Of a stretch of DNA of 64,000 nucleotides, positions 36,189 through 47,774 are shown in pieces. The stretch spans positions 25,632,001 to 25,696,000 of the forward strand of contig NC_088924.1 of assembly GCF_038396675.1 (NCBI RefSeq). Direction: 5' to 3'. Source of the DNA: Hydra vulgaris. Taxonomy: Eukaryota > Cnidaria > Hydrozoa > Anthoathecata > Hydridae. The notes below the pieces were generated by a model. It searched no databases, was not told the origin of the DNA, and was given only the letters and a program-made list of their open reading frames with translations. The stretch's first letter is position 1, and the number at the start of each line of letters is the position of its first letter. The position numbers and the translations under genes were made by a program.

Positions 36189-37459
36189 TAATGTCAAAAA
36201 CATTTAAAATCGTAAAACTACAAGCTAAACTTTGAAATAGATATAAGTTCCTTTATTTTAATTATACGCGGCTGATTTTTTTTTTTAGAATTATTAAGAG
36301 ATCATAGATGTTTTAGATATACTATAAATATACTGTTTCATTAGCGGACTTAGCATTTTACTTGGATTTTTAAATTTACCAAAATATGCATTTTTTTAAA
36401 AGTATATTCTTATAGTTAAATATAAGGAATATTTTAAAAAATTAATTGAAAATTACTTACTAAATTATTTTAATAATTTAGATACCAAGTAGGAATTTTT
36501 CGAACACGTATTTAAACAAATGCAGCAAAAATAGAGACACGTGTATTTTTGATAATATAAAATAGGTAATATTTTTAGAGCTTTAAAGTTGGCTTTATAA
36601 TAATATACGCAGACGATTTACTTTTTAAAAAATATTGTTTGCAAATTGAGATTTAATAAAATCATGTTGATCAAGTCAATGTTTGCGAATTTTTGTTTAA
36701 GCAAGAAGTTGAAATGAAAAGAAAAAACTTAAATTAAACTTTTATTTTATGCTAATTTTAAACATCAATAGCTCATGCAATTATACAATAATAATAATAA
36801 AAAATTATTATTTTAAATAAAACTCTAAAAATCTATACATGTATGCATAGAAATTATAAATTTATACAAAAATTTAAAAATGTTGCATTTTTGCAAGAAA
36901 TTATTCATCAATTTTAATCACTTTTGAACACGGCTATTGACTTTTCTTTCAGGCAAAAATGTGAATCCTATATATTTTTAAACAGCCTGGATAATCTAGA
37001 CTTTATTAATATAAAAAAAAAAAAAAAATTGGCTAAATATCAAGTTTTTAAGAACACTGACGTTTTAAGCACTGACGTGGTTATTGTTGTCATAATCGAG
37101 CAAATCAAAATTCAGACCACAAAGTTAACGCATTTCACACATTATCTGGCTTATAATAATGCTTTTAATCTAATGGGTAAATACTTTTTTATTACCAGAA
37201 GACGGTCTGTATATGACGCGTACAATTGTGTTTTTGTAAATGTTGTTTATAACCTCAATAGATAATAATTTAAAATTATGCGTCATAACAAAATATTCTT
37301 TACGTAATTTGAAATCTAATAAGATGTGAATGCGCACTGCTCTTTGTGGTGCACACTCCTCCATTTGATATTTTAAAAGATATACTCTATGATTTTTTCA
37401 ATATCAATGAAATGGGGAGTTTCTCCATAAACTTTAAAAACTATCGAAATTCGTACGAA
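36189..37459. other. Non-coding stretch
   Basis: No gene was recognised. The frame 36924-37265 (+) has no motif and is not called. Confidence 0.4.
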
Positions 37460-37930
37460 TATTTAAAAGTGAGGACATCGAGATAATTAGAACTTCCGTC
37501 CAAAACGTCTCTGTATTCTCTAAAGTTTTAGATAAAGTTTTTGACAACAAAATTTAAAATTATCTTACTATCATTCTAAATTTATATACAGCAATCAATA
37601 AGAATTTATATACAGCAATCAAAAAGAAAATATATACAGCAATCATTTAGAATTTATATACAGCAATTAATAAGAATTTATATACAGCAATTAATAAGAA
37701 TTTCAAAAAATAAAATAATTATACTAAACATGTATTTCTTTAAACTAATAGAAATTTCTGACTTATTTGGAAATTCTTAATTTACTTTGTATGTTTTCAT
37801 TGATTTGGCAAAAAATTTTGATATTATTGATCATAAAATTCTTTTAAAATAGTTAAAGTGGTTTGGTATTACTGGAAACTAATTTGGCTTACCCAAATAG
37901 TCAATAACTGCAGAAGAGAGCGTATACCTC
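37460..37930 (+). pseudogene. LINE reverse transcriptase relic with tandem repeat inside
   Basis: The reading IEIIRTSVQNVSVFSKVLDK (37471-37530, cf. the NYRPIS...FSK block of RT) is followed by a tandem repeat and then by VFIDLAKNFDIIDHKILLK at 37793-37848 (cf. FLDLSKAFDTVDH) and WFGITGN. Residues between the two blocks are replaced by the 37573-37703 repeat. Confidence 0.6.
37573..37703. repeat. Tandem repeat, about 24-bp unit, 5 copies
   Basis: The word TTTATATACAGCAATYAATA recurs five times with small changes. It lies between two RT blocks of the surrounding LINE relic. Confidence 0.9.
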
Positions 37931-37999
37931 TTTTTTGCATAGGTAGGGTTTACTAATATTTTTTTTACTACCATAGGGTTTACTATCATATTTCTTATA

Positions 38000-38985
38000 G
38001 GGTAGATTAGGGTAATATGAGTACCTTAAGTACAAATTGGAATATTTACAAAAATTGTTATGCTGGATCCAACATTTTTGCAAATAAACAGTTTTTAGGG
38101 ATCCCTACTTATGATCCACTTAAATATTTTGGCACCTGAAATTTTTTCTTAAAAACACAGAGGTTTTAAAAAAGTAGCAAAAGTGCTCATACCACTCAGA
38201 CCACTTGAGCACTTTAAATTAGCTCAAAAAAATAACATTGATTAAGTAAAAAAAAACCAACCTGACAATTAGAACTAATTTTTAGAATATAATGATTCGT
38301 TATTAACAAAACTTATCATTAAAAGATCAAATTTTAGGCCACTTTTTGTTGAAACAATACTACGTTTTCCGCAACAACAACAAAAAATTAGTTCGTTATT
38401 TTTTCGATTTTATTAACTCATTTTATTAACCTTTGAATGTTAAAAATTCAAATTTTTCGATTTTAAATTACAGAAAAACATTTATTATTGTAAAAATATT
38501 AAAGTTTTATACTCTGTTTTTTTTTTATTCAAAAAGCAATTAAAACCACTGCTATTTTAGGACTTTAAATTAGGTAATTTCAATGAAAAACATGGGTAGT
38601 TTGCTAATATTACACAAAAATGGCATCTTTAAATAAAGTCAAAACTAAATGTTTCTATGCATTGTTCTTCAAACAAAAATGGATTGGATTTTAGCTAACG
38701 CATTTCTCTTAATGAAAAAATTAATTTTATTATTTTAGCACCAATATTTCGCGCCACAGATTTATTCATGCGTGATGTTTTTATTTTATTAGCGCAAAAA
38801 ATATAACAGCATTTTAATTAGATGATAGCCGCCGCTAATTACGGCATATAAATTTACGCTAATTGCACTGATTCCTGTTATCACCACATAAAGTCGATTC
38901 AAAAAATACAAGGCAACTTTAACTTCACTGCTTACATTTAAATATGCTCATATTACCAAGGTGCTCATATTACCCTAATCTACCT
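38000..38985. mobile_element. 986-bp non-autonomous element with pogo-like TIRs
   Basis: Inverted repeats of about 28 bp: GGGTAGATTAGGGTAATATG at 38000 and AGGTAGATTAGGGTAATATG on the opposite strand ending at 38985. TA lies on both sides (37998-37999 and 38986-38987). The inner box GGTAATATGAG is repeated on the right (38945-38955 and 38963-38973), like the iterated boxes of the pogo-like element at 23857. No transposase frame is inside. Confidence 0.82.
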
Positions 38986-38987
38986 TA

Positions 38988-39394
38988 ATTGTAACCTTTT
39001 TTAATTGTGTTTTAAATTTGATTACGAACTTTAGACAACCAACATTGTAACCTTAATTCACTTAGTGTCTCTTTGAAACTAGAGTGCTTACTAATGAAAT
39101 GATTACACAAAATTAATAGATTTGTAATCGGAGGCATTTTTACTAAATGTATTGGAAACTTTAAATTAATAATATTTGACAAAAAATACTAAATCTTTTT
39201 TAATTGGTTGTAAGGCTCGAAGAAAAAAATACTATAAGACACTTATAGTATTTTTTTAAATGAATTTTGCATACTCTTATTCCGAAGCTGTAGGGCTAGA
39301 TAAATTACTATAGATTTCTTTTTAAATGAAACTGAAACGTGAAACAAAAGCTTTAACCGTAAGGAGACAATCTTATGTTTTAAATTTATTAACA
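38988..39394. other. Non-coding stretch
   Basis: Contains a perfect 16-bp-arm palindrome at 39223-39257 (3-nt loop); otherwise nothing was recognised. Confidence 0.4.
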
Positions 39395-39729
39395 TTTTTT
39401 TTTTTTTTTTCTTTCTCTGTTTTAATATAATATAAGATTTTACAACTTCGTAATATAAAATTTCAATAAATAAAATAAGTAAAACAGATAGGGGCTCAAA
39501 GAAGACGAGGATGACAGTACGTTATCGCAATCTTTTCATAGAGCCCCTATAACAAGATTTCAAAAAAATATCGTAATATGTTACAATATGCGTAATAAAA
39601 TTTCAATAAAATATCGTAATAAAACGCGAAATTCGCTAATAAAATTGATAAGCAACCAACAAAAGTAGAAATAAAACAAAAACAGATTTATGAGAAATTA
39701 TTCAAAGTATCATTAACCAAAAACGTTTC

Positions 39730-42700
39730 TTATATTTTAAAAATTTCTTTTTTTGTTAAAAACTTGAATGAACTTAACGAATTTACCGTAACTTTGAATC
39801 CTTTTTGAAAAGTATTCCATACTTTTGGACCTCGATATAGAATGCTGTACTCTGAATATTTGTTTATTATCCGAGGCAGTTTATATGTGTTGGACATATT
39901 CGCTCTAAGATTATAGCTATCATTTTTATTTATTTTAAACTTGTTATTAAAGCTTATAGGAGAGATATTGTGATTATAACGATACATGAAAATTAAATGC
40001 TGGTAGATATTTATTTCAAACACATTCATCATTTTCATATCTTTCATTAAGGGCTTAGCGTGTTCACGCCTATTTTTTGAGTAAATGTTTCTGCAGGCAT
40101 GTTTTTGTAGACTATAAATTTTTTTAATCTTTGCCGCTTGAGTACTTGCCCATGAAATGTTTGCATAGCTGATGAAGCTATGAATTAGCCCAAAGTAGAT
40201 TAATTTAAGACTATTTTTATTGACGTAGGAGCGAACTCGATACATCAAACCTATTATTTTGGTGATTTTTGACTGGATATATATAATATGTGGAAGCCAG
40301 GATAATTTTTCATCAACAATGATTACTAAGAATCTTATATTGGATTGCTTATTTACTAGCATATCATTTAGAGATAGGTTAGGCAACTTGAGAGGAAGAT
40401 TTTCTTCTTGTGTTTTTTTGTGAAATAGTATATACTTTGTTTTCTCAGCTAAGTTAAGTGAGAGTTTGTTTGCCTTAAACCAGTTGTTTACTTTACACAG
40501 TTCAATATTCATGTCTGCATATAATTTCTTGATATCATTGTTGGTGAGAAATAAGTTTGTGTCATCTGCAAACATGACCGAGTTCATTTTTAAAGATGCA
40601 TTACAAAAGTCATTTATATATATTAGAAAAAGAAGTGGACCAAGAATCGATCCTTGCGGGACTACACATATCACATTTAATACTCCAGATTGGACATTAT
40701 TTACATATTGTTTTCTGTTTGTTTTATTTATTATTCCGTAATGCCTTAATTTATCTAAGAGAATGCAATGGTCCACTGTATCGAATGCTTTTGATAAATC
40801 AAGAAACACTCTTAAAGTAAATTTATTATTTTCAAAACCATTAGTTATTTGATTTACTATTTCAATGATTGCATGCTCTGTAGAGAGATTTTTTTGAAAG
40901 CCAAACTGATTTGGGTAAAAAAAATTGTTTTTAATGAAGTAATCATAGATTCTATTTTAAATTACACGTTCGAAGAGTTTTGAAAATACAGAAAGTATTG
41001 ATATAGGCCTGTAGTTTGTAATGTCAGAATGATCATTACATTTGTATAATGGAATTACTTTTGCCAATTTAAGTACATCCGGAAATATCCCAGAATTTAA
41101 TGAGAGCTTAAGTATATGAATCAGGGGTCTATTAAGACTGTGTTTGTTTGCAATAACTATATCACTAGATATCTCATCAAATCTTGGAGCCTTTTTTTTT
41201 TTTAAGGAGGCAAAGGCTGCCTCTAATTCTTCATAGCCTAATTCATAATCAAGCATGGTAACGTTATTCGTGGTTTTAAGATAGGTTTTAAATGATGCAG
41301 ATGTTGGTACAATTTTATTTACAAGATTTGGACCAATATTTGTAAAATATTTATTGAATTCTTCTGAAATTAGTTTTGACAAAATATATCGTTATTTTCA
41401 ATAATAATTCGTTTAGGAAGAGAAGGTGAATTTAGTTTTTCTCTTCCCATTAGGAGATTAATGATGGACCATGTTTTTTTGCTATCAAATTTGCATTTGT
41501 TAATTTGATTACTGTAATAATTTTTTTTTGCATTTTTAATGAGATCTTGGTAAAAAAATTTATAATTTTTGTAATTTTTTTCATTATCATTGTTTCTATT
41601 TTTCAAAAATTTATTGTAAAGTTTTTGCTTTTTTTTTTGAGCACTTTAATAACGATTTATCCATCCACGGATTAGCAATTGCTTTTGACTTATTATCAAA
41701 TATTATTTATATTATTATAGTTGTTATTATCTCTTTTGGACAGGTTTCATTAAAGTATTCCAAAAATGTACTTAAAAAGGCATTGTAAGCTTCATTAGTA
41801 TCTTTACATTTATATACGTTGTTCCATGTTTCTTGTTTTAGTCTACTTGTTAATTTATTAGTGTTACTCAATTTTAAATTTCGTTTTTTTAAATGTATAA
41901 TTTTTGAATGACAATCAGACATAGATTTAAAGTTTTTTATTTTTATGAATATCGGGAAGTGATCGCTAATATCTGTCAAAAATATACCGGTTTCAAATGT
42001 CGTTTCTAAATAATTATTGATAAAAATATTGTCTATTACTGTTGCAGAGGTTTTTGTTACTCGCGTTGGTTTATTCATAGTTGACAAGACATTAAATTTA
42101 AAAAGCATATCAAAAAAAGATTTTATTTTTGGAAATTTTGTGTTAGAAAGAGCATCAAGATTTATGTCACCAGTTATATATAATGTCTTATTTTCTTTAT
42201 TTATTTTCATAATCGTATTTTTGATAAAAGTTTCGAAATTTTTTATTTTTCCACTCGGTGGACGATAAACACATCCAACTAAAATGCTTCGGTATTTTTT
42301 ATTAATAATTTCAATGAAAAGGCTTTCATAATTATCATTTGAAAAGCATAATATATTTTTTATCTTGAAAGCATATTTTTCTAAGACATAAATGCCTAAT
42401 CCTCCTCCTTTTTTCCCATTTCCTCTTGATTGACTTATTAGTTTATAAAATGGTAATATATAATTAGAATTTAATTCAAGAGAACTTTCTGTATCATGCC
42501 AAGTCTCTGAAATAGATATGATGTCGAACGTGTAGTTTAAAATATTTAAAAATTCTTTAAGTTTATCAAAATTTTGCTGCATGCTTCTAATGTTTATGTG
42601 TAATACAGAAAATGAGCCATCATCTGCTATTACTTTAAATTCAAAAGGATCGTATATTGATCCTTTGTGTTAATTAAGTTCATTTGAGTTTCTTGAAAAA

Positions 42701-42800
42701 TATTTATATTTTCTTCGCATAGGTTATTTATAAAGTTGTCCTCAAAAAAGTCTAAATTTAAATTGTGAAAATCTAATTTCTGTGGAAAAAGCGCTGCCAT
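39730..42800 (-). pseudogene. LINE ORF2: APE endonuclease plus reverse transcriptase
   Basis: The likely start is ATG at 42800 (MAALFPQKLDF), with a frame change near 42660 into the main frame. The endonuclease domain shows IISISETWHD, VYRPPSG, TGDINLDAL, TVIDNIF and ISDHFPIFI (42520-41960). Reverse transcriptase shows NYRPISILSVFSKLFERVI, then after a TAA at 40957-40959 the segments FLDLSKAFDTVDHC (40806-40765), VPQGSILGPLLFLIYINDF, MFADDTNLF (catalytic YADD-type box, about 40570) and the thumb. A frameshift lies between 41700 and 41380. It nicks target DNA and reverse transcribes the element RNA at the nick. The C-terminus (FKFLTKKEIFKI) looks natural. Confidence 0.88.
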
Positions 42801-42862
42801 TTTTTAAAAATGTATAATTTAAAAATATTTAATATAATTAAAAACTAAAATACTCAAAACGC

Positions 42863-43534
42863 TTACTCGTTTACGCATGTCGGAATAACATCTGTGCTGC
42901 GGGTGTTTTCTCGAAATTCGTGAACAATAAGTTTGTTGTAAACAACTTTTGCAAAATAGCCATTTTGACGATGTATCTTCGCCAAATCAAAAAGTTCCTT
43001 TCGAATTTTTCGCGTGGTAAAACTAAAATCTTCGTTTAGAAAGATATTCCAAAATTGTTTTTTGTACTCGTAATCCCGGAGCGTCAAGACAATTGTTCGC
43101 TCTCGTTTATCATTAGCTACTCCCACTCGATGAGCCCGATCAATTATAATATCTTTTTCAATACCAAGATTATCTTTAAATAGTTGCTTTACCTTTTTTT
43201 TTGTGATTTCCCAATTCTTTTCTTCGTTATTTTCAACGACCCCGTCAATTCTTAAATTGTTTCTTCTGTTACGGTCTTCAATATCAACGCTTTTTAATTT
43301 TAACTCAATATTGTCAGAAGATATTTTACCCTGCATTTTTCGTACATTTGATAAATCGTCGTGAACTTTATTAATTTTTTCCTCAACTGCTCTAGCTTTA
43401 TCGTTGAATACATCGCCAACAAAATTTAATCCAGATTTCATTTCGTCGAGTTCTCGCCGAACTTCTTTAAAACTAGATTGAAAGTTATCAAACCTCTCAT
43501 TTATGTTCGATAATGCTTCATGAAAAAAAGACAA
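42863..43534 (-). CDS. LINE ORF1 protein (coiled coil, RRM, C-terminal domain)
   Basis: The frame of 223 codons is open. Residues 1-100 are a charged heptad-like coiled coil. RRM-like core: RRNNLRIDGVVENNEEKNWE, IDRAHRVG and RTIVLTLRDYEYKKQF. The C-terminal domain includes IRKELFDLAKIHRQNGYFAK. This arrangement is the L1-type ORF1p plan, an RNA-binding chaperone that trimerises and coats the LINE transcript. No ATG opens the frame here (the first in-frame Met is residue 32); the frame stays open further upstream into the tandem repeat, so the true start may be lost. ORF2 starts 62 bp downstream. Confidence 0.8.
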   Translation of the reverse strand: MSFFHEALSNINERFDNFQSSFKEVRRELDEMKSGLNFVGDVFNDKARAVEEKINKVHDDLSNVRKMQGKISSDNIELKLKSVDIEDRNRRNNLRIDGVVENNEEKNWEITKKKVKQLFKDNLGIEKDIIIDRAHRVGVANDKRERTIVLTLRDYEYKKQFWNIFLNEDFSFTTRKIRKELFDLAKIHRQNGYFAKVVYNKLIVHEFRENTRSTDVIPTCVNE

Positions 43535-43541
43535 AATTGTT

Positions 43542-43620
43542 TCTTTTTGAATATTTAGATATTTATATCTTTTTGAATATTTAGATATTTATATCTTTTT
43601 GAATATTTAGATATTTATAA
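43542..43620. repeat. 26-bp tandem repeat, 3 copies
   Basis: The word TTTTTGAATATTTAGATATT plus TATATC repeats three times directly upstream of the LINE ORF1. Confidence 0.9.
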
Positions 43621-44150
43621 TATCTAAATTTAAACTAGAATGGTTCGATGTCAATAAGGTTGCATAACATAGAACAACTCATTATAAACAATTGAAAAAT
43701 TTAGCTAATAACAATATTTCTCTTAATTATAGCTTAGCAATAATATTTTTAGTTAAAGGAAAAACTCTCGATTTCGATGTAATTACACAAGAATTTTCAA
43801 TTTCCTCATCGGTACTTCCTATCTAAACAAATGGTACAAACAAATGATATCAAAACAGTTCACCCACAGTTCACACACAACAACAACAACAACAACAACA
43901 AAAAGCAATATATTCACCAGAAATATAGATGTTTTACATAAGAATGTTCTACGTTATAAAAAATATTTGTACAGTCTACATTCTGGATGGTTCACTCTCG
44001 TATAGCTAGGCTAAATCGAGGAGAGCGACCATGAACAAAACAAAACAAAACAAAAGAAAAAAAAGAAGCAAATAAAATAAATAATACACTCACAGAAGGT
44101 TGCAATTAGTCTACATTCATATTTGTATCTTATATATTTTATATGGTGAT
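43621..44150. other. LINE 3' region and simple repeats
   Basis: Contains (CAA)n at about 43877-43902 and an ACAAA-type repeat at 44033-44056. The 43980-44150 part is probably the 3' UTR of the minus-strand LINE ending at 44151. No gene was recognised. Confidence 0.4.
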
Positions 44151-45434
44151 TTATCTATTATCACCAGTGATACTACTGTTGTTTCTATTTATTTTGATGT
44201 TTTTTAATTTGGTTTTGAGAACATGTTTTTTAATATTGCTAAAAGGGATTGATTTTAATTTATTTTGAATTTGATTCCAGTCCATTAATGCAGAGTATCT
44301 AAAGGAATGTTTGCCGTAGGATTTTGTATTATATTTTTGCATACTCAGTGCACCTCTGCAAGAATTTCTTGTAAGTTGACAGCTAATTGTACTGCGTAGA
44401 GTAAACCATTTATTAAATATAGGAGGTAGCTTTTTGTTTAGGCAGCTGTGAATAAATAAACAATTTTCAATTTTAATAATATCATGCAGTTTTAAAATTT
44501 GTAGTGTGTTAAAAGATGGGAATGTATGTGCATTGTTTGGTAGAAATTCAATAACCCTGACTGCTTTTTTCTGCATGATAAATAGGCGATTTACAGTCCT
44601 TATGTTTTGACTCCATAATAAAAGGCAATATGTGAGATGAGAGTGAAACAAAGCATAGTAAATAGATTTTAAAGTTTTTTGTTGTATAAAATGTCTTAGC
44701 TTTGACAGGATGGCAAGGGATCTATTCAACTTATTAGATAAATCGTTATAATGGTAAGTCTAGGCTAAGTTTTCGTCTACCTTAATACCCAAGTAGTTTA
44801 CAAATTTTTTGCACCAAAGTTTTTTCCCATTTAACTTAATTTTGAGCTGCTGATCTAATTTTTTGTGACGACTTTTAAATAATATTAAATCAGTTTTTTT
44901 GGAGTTGAGGGAAATTTTGTTGGCATTTAGCCAGAGGCATAGTTTTTTTAAATCATAGTTAACATATTTGTTGATTTTTTTTATGGACTTATTAAAATAG
45001 AGAAGGTTTGTGTCATCTGCAAAGTGTTGGACTTTACAAAGTTTTAATGCTTTAGACATGTCATTTATATAAATAAGAAACAATAAAAGGCCCAAGGACA
45101 GATCCCTGAGGAACACCTACTTTGATATCGTTTAGGTCTGAGCTCATCCCACTAATGGATACTAATTGATTTCTATTAGTAAGGAAAGATTTGAACCAAG
45201 AGTTTGAGACTCCTCTAATACCATAGTACGATAGCTTATAAAGTAAAATGTCAATATCTACAGTGTCAAAAGCCTTTTGAAGGTCGATAAAAATGCCACA
45301 TCCAAACATTCCTTCATCCAGAGAATCTTTAACTTTTTCTGTTAGATTTAATAAAGCAAGTGATGTAGAGTAGTTTGTTCCAAAACCAAATTGTAATTCA
45401 CAAAACAATTTATTTTCATTGAAGAATTTGTATA
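44151..45434 (-). pseudogene. LINE reverse transcriptase, second family
   Basis: Blocks on the minus strand: FFNENKLFCELQFGFGTNYS, IFIDLQKAFDTVDIDILLYK, KVGVPQGSVLGP, then after a one-base frameshift near 45090 LLFLIYINDM, FADDTNLLYF, SLNSKKTDLILFKSR and LGIKVDENLA. An in-frame TAG (44760-44762) precedes the thumb NRSLAILSKLRHFIQQKTLK and SHLTYCLLLWSQNI. The C-terminus at 44151 is natural-looking. The copy is a different family from the 39395-43560 LINE. It has lost its endonuclease domain, which is missing between this block and the ORF1 at 45840-46623. Confidence 0.82.
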
Positions 45435-45839
45435 AGCTGCAATCAAAAAATAATAATATTAAAAAAAAAATTAAAATAAAAAAATGAAAATAAAAAAAAG
45501 TACTGATCAATACAAAAAAACACAAAAATAATAGAAACAAACAAACAAACAAAAATAAAAAAATTACAAGGATTAAGACTTTTGTTTATTCAACGAAACC
45601 AACAGAGCGCACATTTTTTAACAAAAGAATTTTATGCTATTTATCGTTTGCAACGTCTTCAATTTAAAAACGCCAGAAACAGAATAAAAATAAAAAGTAA
45701 AAATATAATAAACATCACAAAAATTATTACTATATCGCTAAATTTTATATAATATAAAAGGCTTGAAAAAGTTCAAATATAGTGCCGCAAATCAAAATAA
45801 AACAAAACAAACAAACCAATAAAAGAAAAAAATGAAAAA

Positions 45840-46623
45840 CACGTGCAAATCAAAGGTACCATTGCTCGAACTCCAAAGCTATACGCGATTTATGTCGACT
45901 CAAAAAGATTTTAGTAAAACATACCTGGGATCCTCTTTCTTTTTCTTAACTTTAAGTAGGGCTGGATATTCGAGGTACCCGCTTACTATTGACTTGTTTT
46001 CTATTAGGCGACGACGTTTTTTCATGGCCTCATTGCGGCGTCGAGTTAGTGATGGTGAATACATTTGTTCAACCCGTATATTGTTTTTGGACATAAAAAA
46101 GATATTTTTGTGTGTTCACTATCAGCCCATTTATGAAATTTAACAAAAATGTGGCTTGACTTAGTGCTGTTTTCGTTAACTTTTCCTCGATGACAGCGTT
46201 CGATCATGTCATGGGCATTTTTCGGGTCTATGTTAGCCGCTTTTGCGATGGTATCTGCAATAGTTAGTTTGGTATCAGACCAGGATTCCTTGGATTTGTT
46301 TGTGTTAATAGGAATGTTTTTAAAAATCAGTGTCTTTCTTAAATTTCTGTTTACTTGGTCATCTAATGCCGCACTAAGCTTAATTATGTCTTCCGAAAAT
46401 GTTTTATTATCTAAGGTCAGATTGAGCAGTTGCTGTCGTATTTCATTAATATCATCAGTATTTTTTGTACTGTAGATTTAATATTAGTATATGCAATTTT
46501 TAGTTCAGCTATATCGCTTGTTATTTTAGAAAGACTTGTGTTTATTGCTTGTAGGATTTCTTTTTTTTGTGCATCTAATAGTGCTTTAATGTTTTTCATC
46601 GATATTTCTTGATTAATCGACAT
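45840..46623 (-). pseudogene. LINE ORF1 protein, second family
   Basis: Start ATG at 46623 (MSINQEISMKNIKALLDAQK) leads into a coiled coil, then, after a shift near 46470, an RRM-like core (RKTLIFKNIPINTNKSKESW, HDMIERCHRGK, HIFVKFHKWADSE) and a C-terminal block in the frame 46094-45900 (NIRVEQMYSPSLTRRRNEAM, GYLEYPALLKVKKK). It is the partner of the reverse transcriptase at 44151-45434, so the element runs leftwards from about 46700 with the endonuclease region deleted and replaced by A/T-rich low-complexity sequence (45435-45830). Confidence 0.72.
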
Positions 46624-46810
46624 TGTGAATTTTAATTTTTATATAGATAGATTGATTAATTGACTTCGATTCACTTTTTTTTATTTTTATTTCATAGCGG
46701 TAATATATTGGAAAGATTTATTTGGATATTATTTGACACGTGGCTTTAGCTGGTTTTAAAAATTTACGCCATCTTACCTCTACTATGCCGGTACACGGGG
46801 AAAAAAAAGG

Positions 46811-47014
46811 TTCACCCTTCACCACACAGTTCACCACACCACACAGTTCACCACACCACACAGTTCACCACCACACCACACTACATCACACAGTTCACCA
46901 CACCACCACACCACACCACCACACCACACAATTCATCACACCACACAGTTCACCACACAGTTCACCACACAGTTCACCACACAGTTCACCACACAGTTCA
47001 CCACACAGTTCACC
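46811..47014. repeat. TTCACCACACAG tandem array
   Basis: The array mixes a 12-bp unit (TTCACCACACAG) and a 17-bp unit (TTCACCACACCACACAG), the right end being about seven clean 12-bp copies. It lies about 190 bp upstream of the ORF1 start of the minus-strand LINE, where the 5' UTR would be. A similar word occurs near 43860. Confidence 0.95.
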
Positions 47015-47218
47015 TTTTAAACGAGAATTGAGAGTTAAAAAGTAGATGAAAATTATTAAATGAAAAATGAATTAAGCATGAAAATTATCAAATGAAAAAT
47101 GAGTAAAGCAAAAAAAATTTTGCAAAAATATTAAAGATTTGAAAAATTTAAAATGTCATTTAAAAATGCATTGAATGGTTTTGATTGTTAATTTGTGCGC
47201 AAGTTTATGTGTATCACC

Positions 47219-47766
47219 TAGTGATTGACCGAAATTCTGTTCCGGTATCGGTTTCGACCGAAATTTTAATTTGAACCGATAATTTCGTTTTCGGTACTTT
47301 TTATAATTTTGGTAAAAACCAAAATTTCGGTTGAAATACATACCGAACACCGAAAACTTTGTAGCATTTTAAATTTTCATCTAATTTAGAAAAATAGTTA
47401 CTTTTGAGAATTTCACAAAATATTTTGAGAATTTTTACAAAATACCTCGAAAAAATCTTGTTTTGCAGAGAAAATCTGCAAATTTTTAACTTTAGCTATT
47501 AAATTATATTGCCAACTTATATCTTCAATCTTAATTTGTGAAACACGTGTAATCAACTCTAACATTATACGCGTTAAAAAAATAACAAATGTAAAATTGG
47601 ATTTTTAAATAAAACTTTCTAATGAAATTAATTTTGACTAGCCGAAATGTAAGAATCGGTTTCGGTAAAATATTTGTCGAAATGTCGGTTTTCGACACCG
47701 AATTACAGCACCCGAAATTTTAGTTTATTTCGGTTTCGGCTATTTTTCTGCTTCGGTCGATCACTA
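47219..47766. mobile_element. hAT-type MITE with 8-bp target duplication
   Basis: TIRs TAGTGATTGACCGAA (47219) and, on the other strand, TAGTGATCGACCGAA (ending 47766). Flanking 8-mers GTATCACC (47211-47218) and CTATCACC (47767-47774) differ at one base, as expected of an old 8-bp duplication. Inside, the words ACCGAAAT and ATTTCGGT recur many times near both ends. There is no coding capacity. Confidence 0.87.
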
Positions 47767-47774
47767 CTATCACC

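Larger units (their letters stand above)
39395..43560 (-). mobile_element. Nearly full-length CR1/L2-like LINE
   Basis: ORF1 (43534-42863), a 62-bp gap, ORF2 (42800-39730), a 3' tail with inverted word AGGGGCTC/GAGCCCCT (39491-39548) and poly(A) seen as a T-run at 39395-39410 form a colinear element on the minus strand. The 5' end is unclear; it may lie in or beyond the tandem repeat at 43542-43620. Small lesions (stop at 40957, frameshifts near 42660 and 41380-41700) make this copy inactive, but otherwise it is well preserved. Confidence 0.82.

Noticed and set aside
36924..37265. 113-codon open frame
   Set aside because: No motif, low-complexity lysine run and no splice context; likely chance in AT-rich DNA.
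46740..47045. Open frame with Ser-Pro-His-Ser repeats, and a CRISPR-like look
   Set aside because: It is the TTCACCACACAG tandem array; units are head to tail with no unique spacers, so neither a protein nor a CRISPR array is supported.
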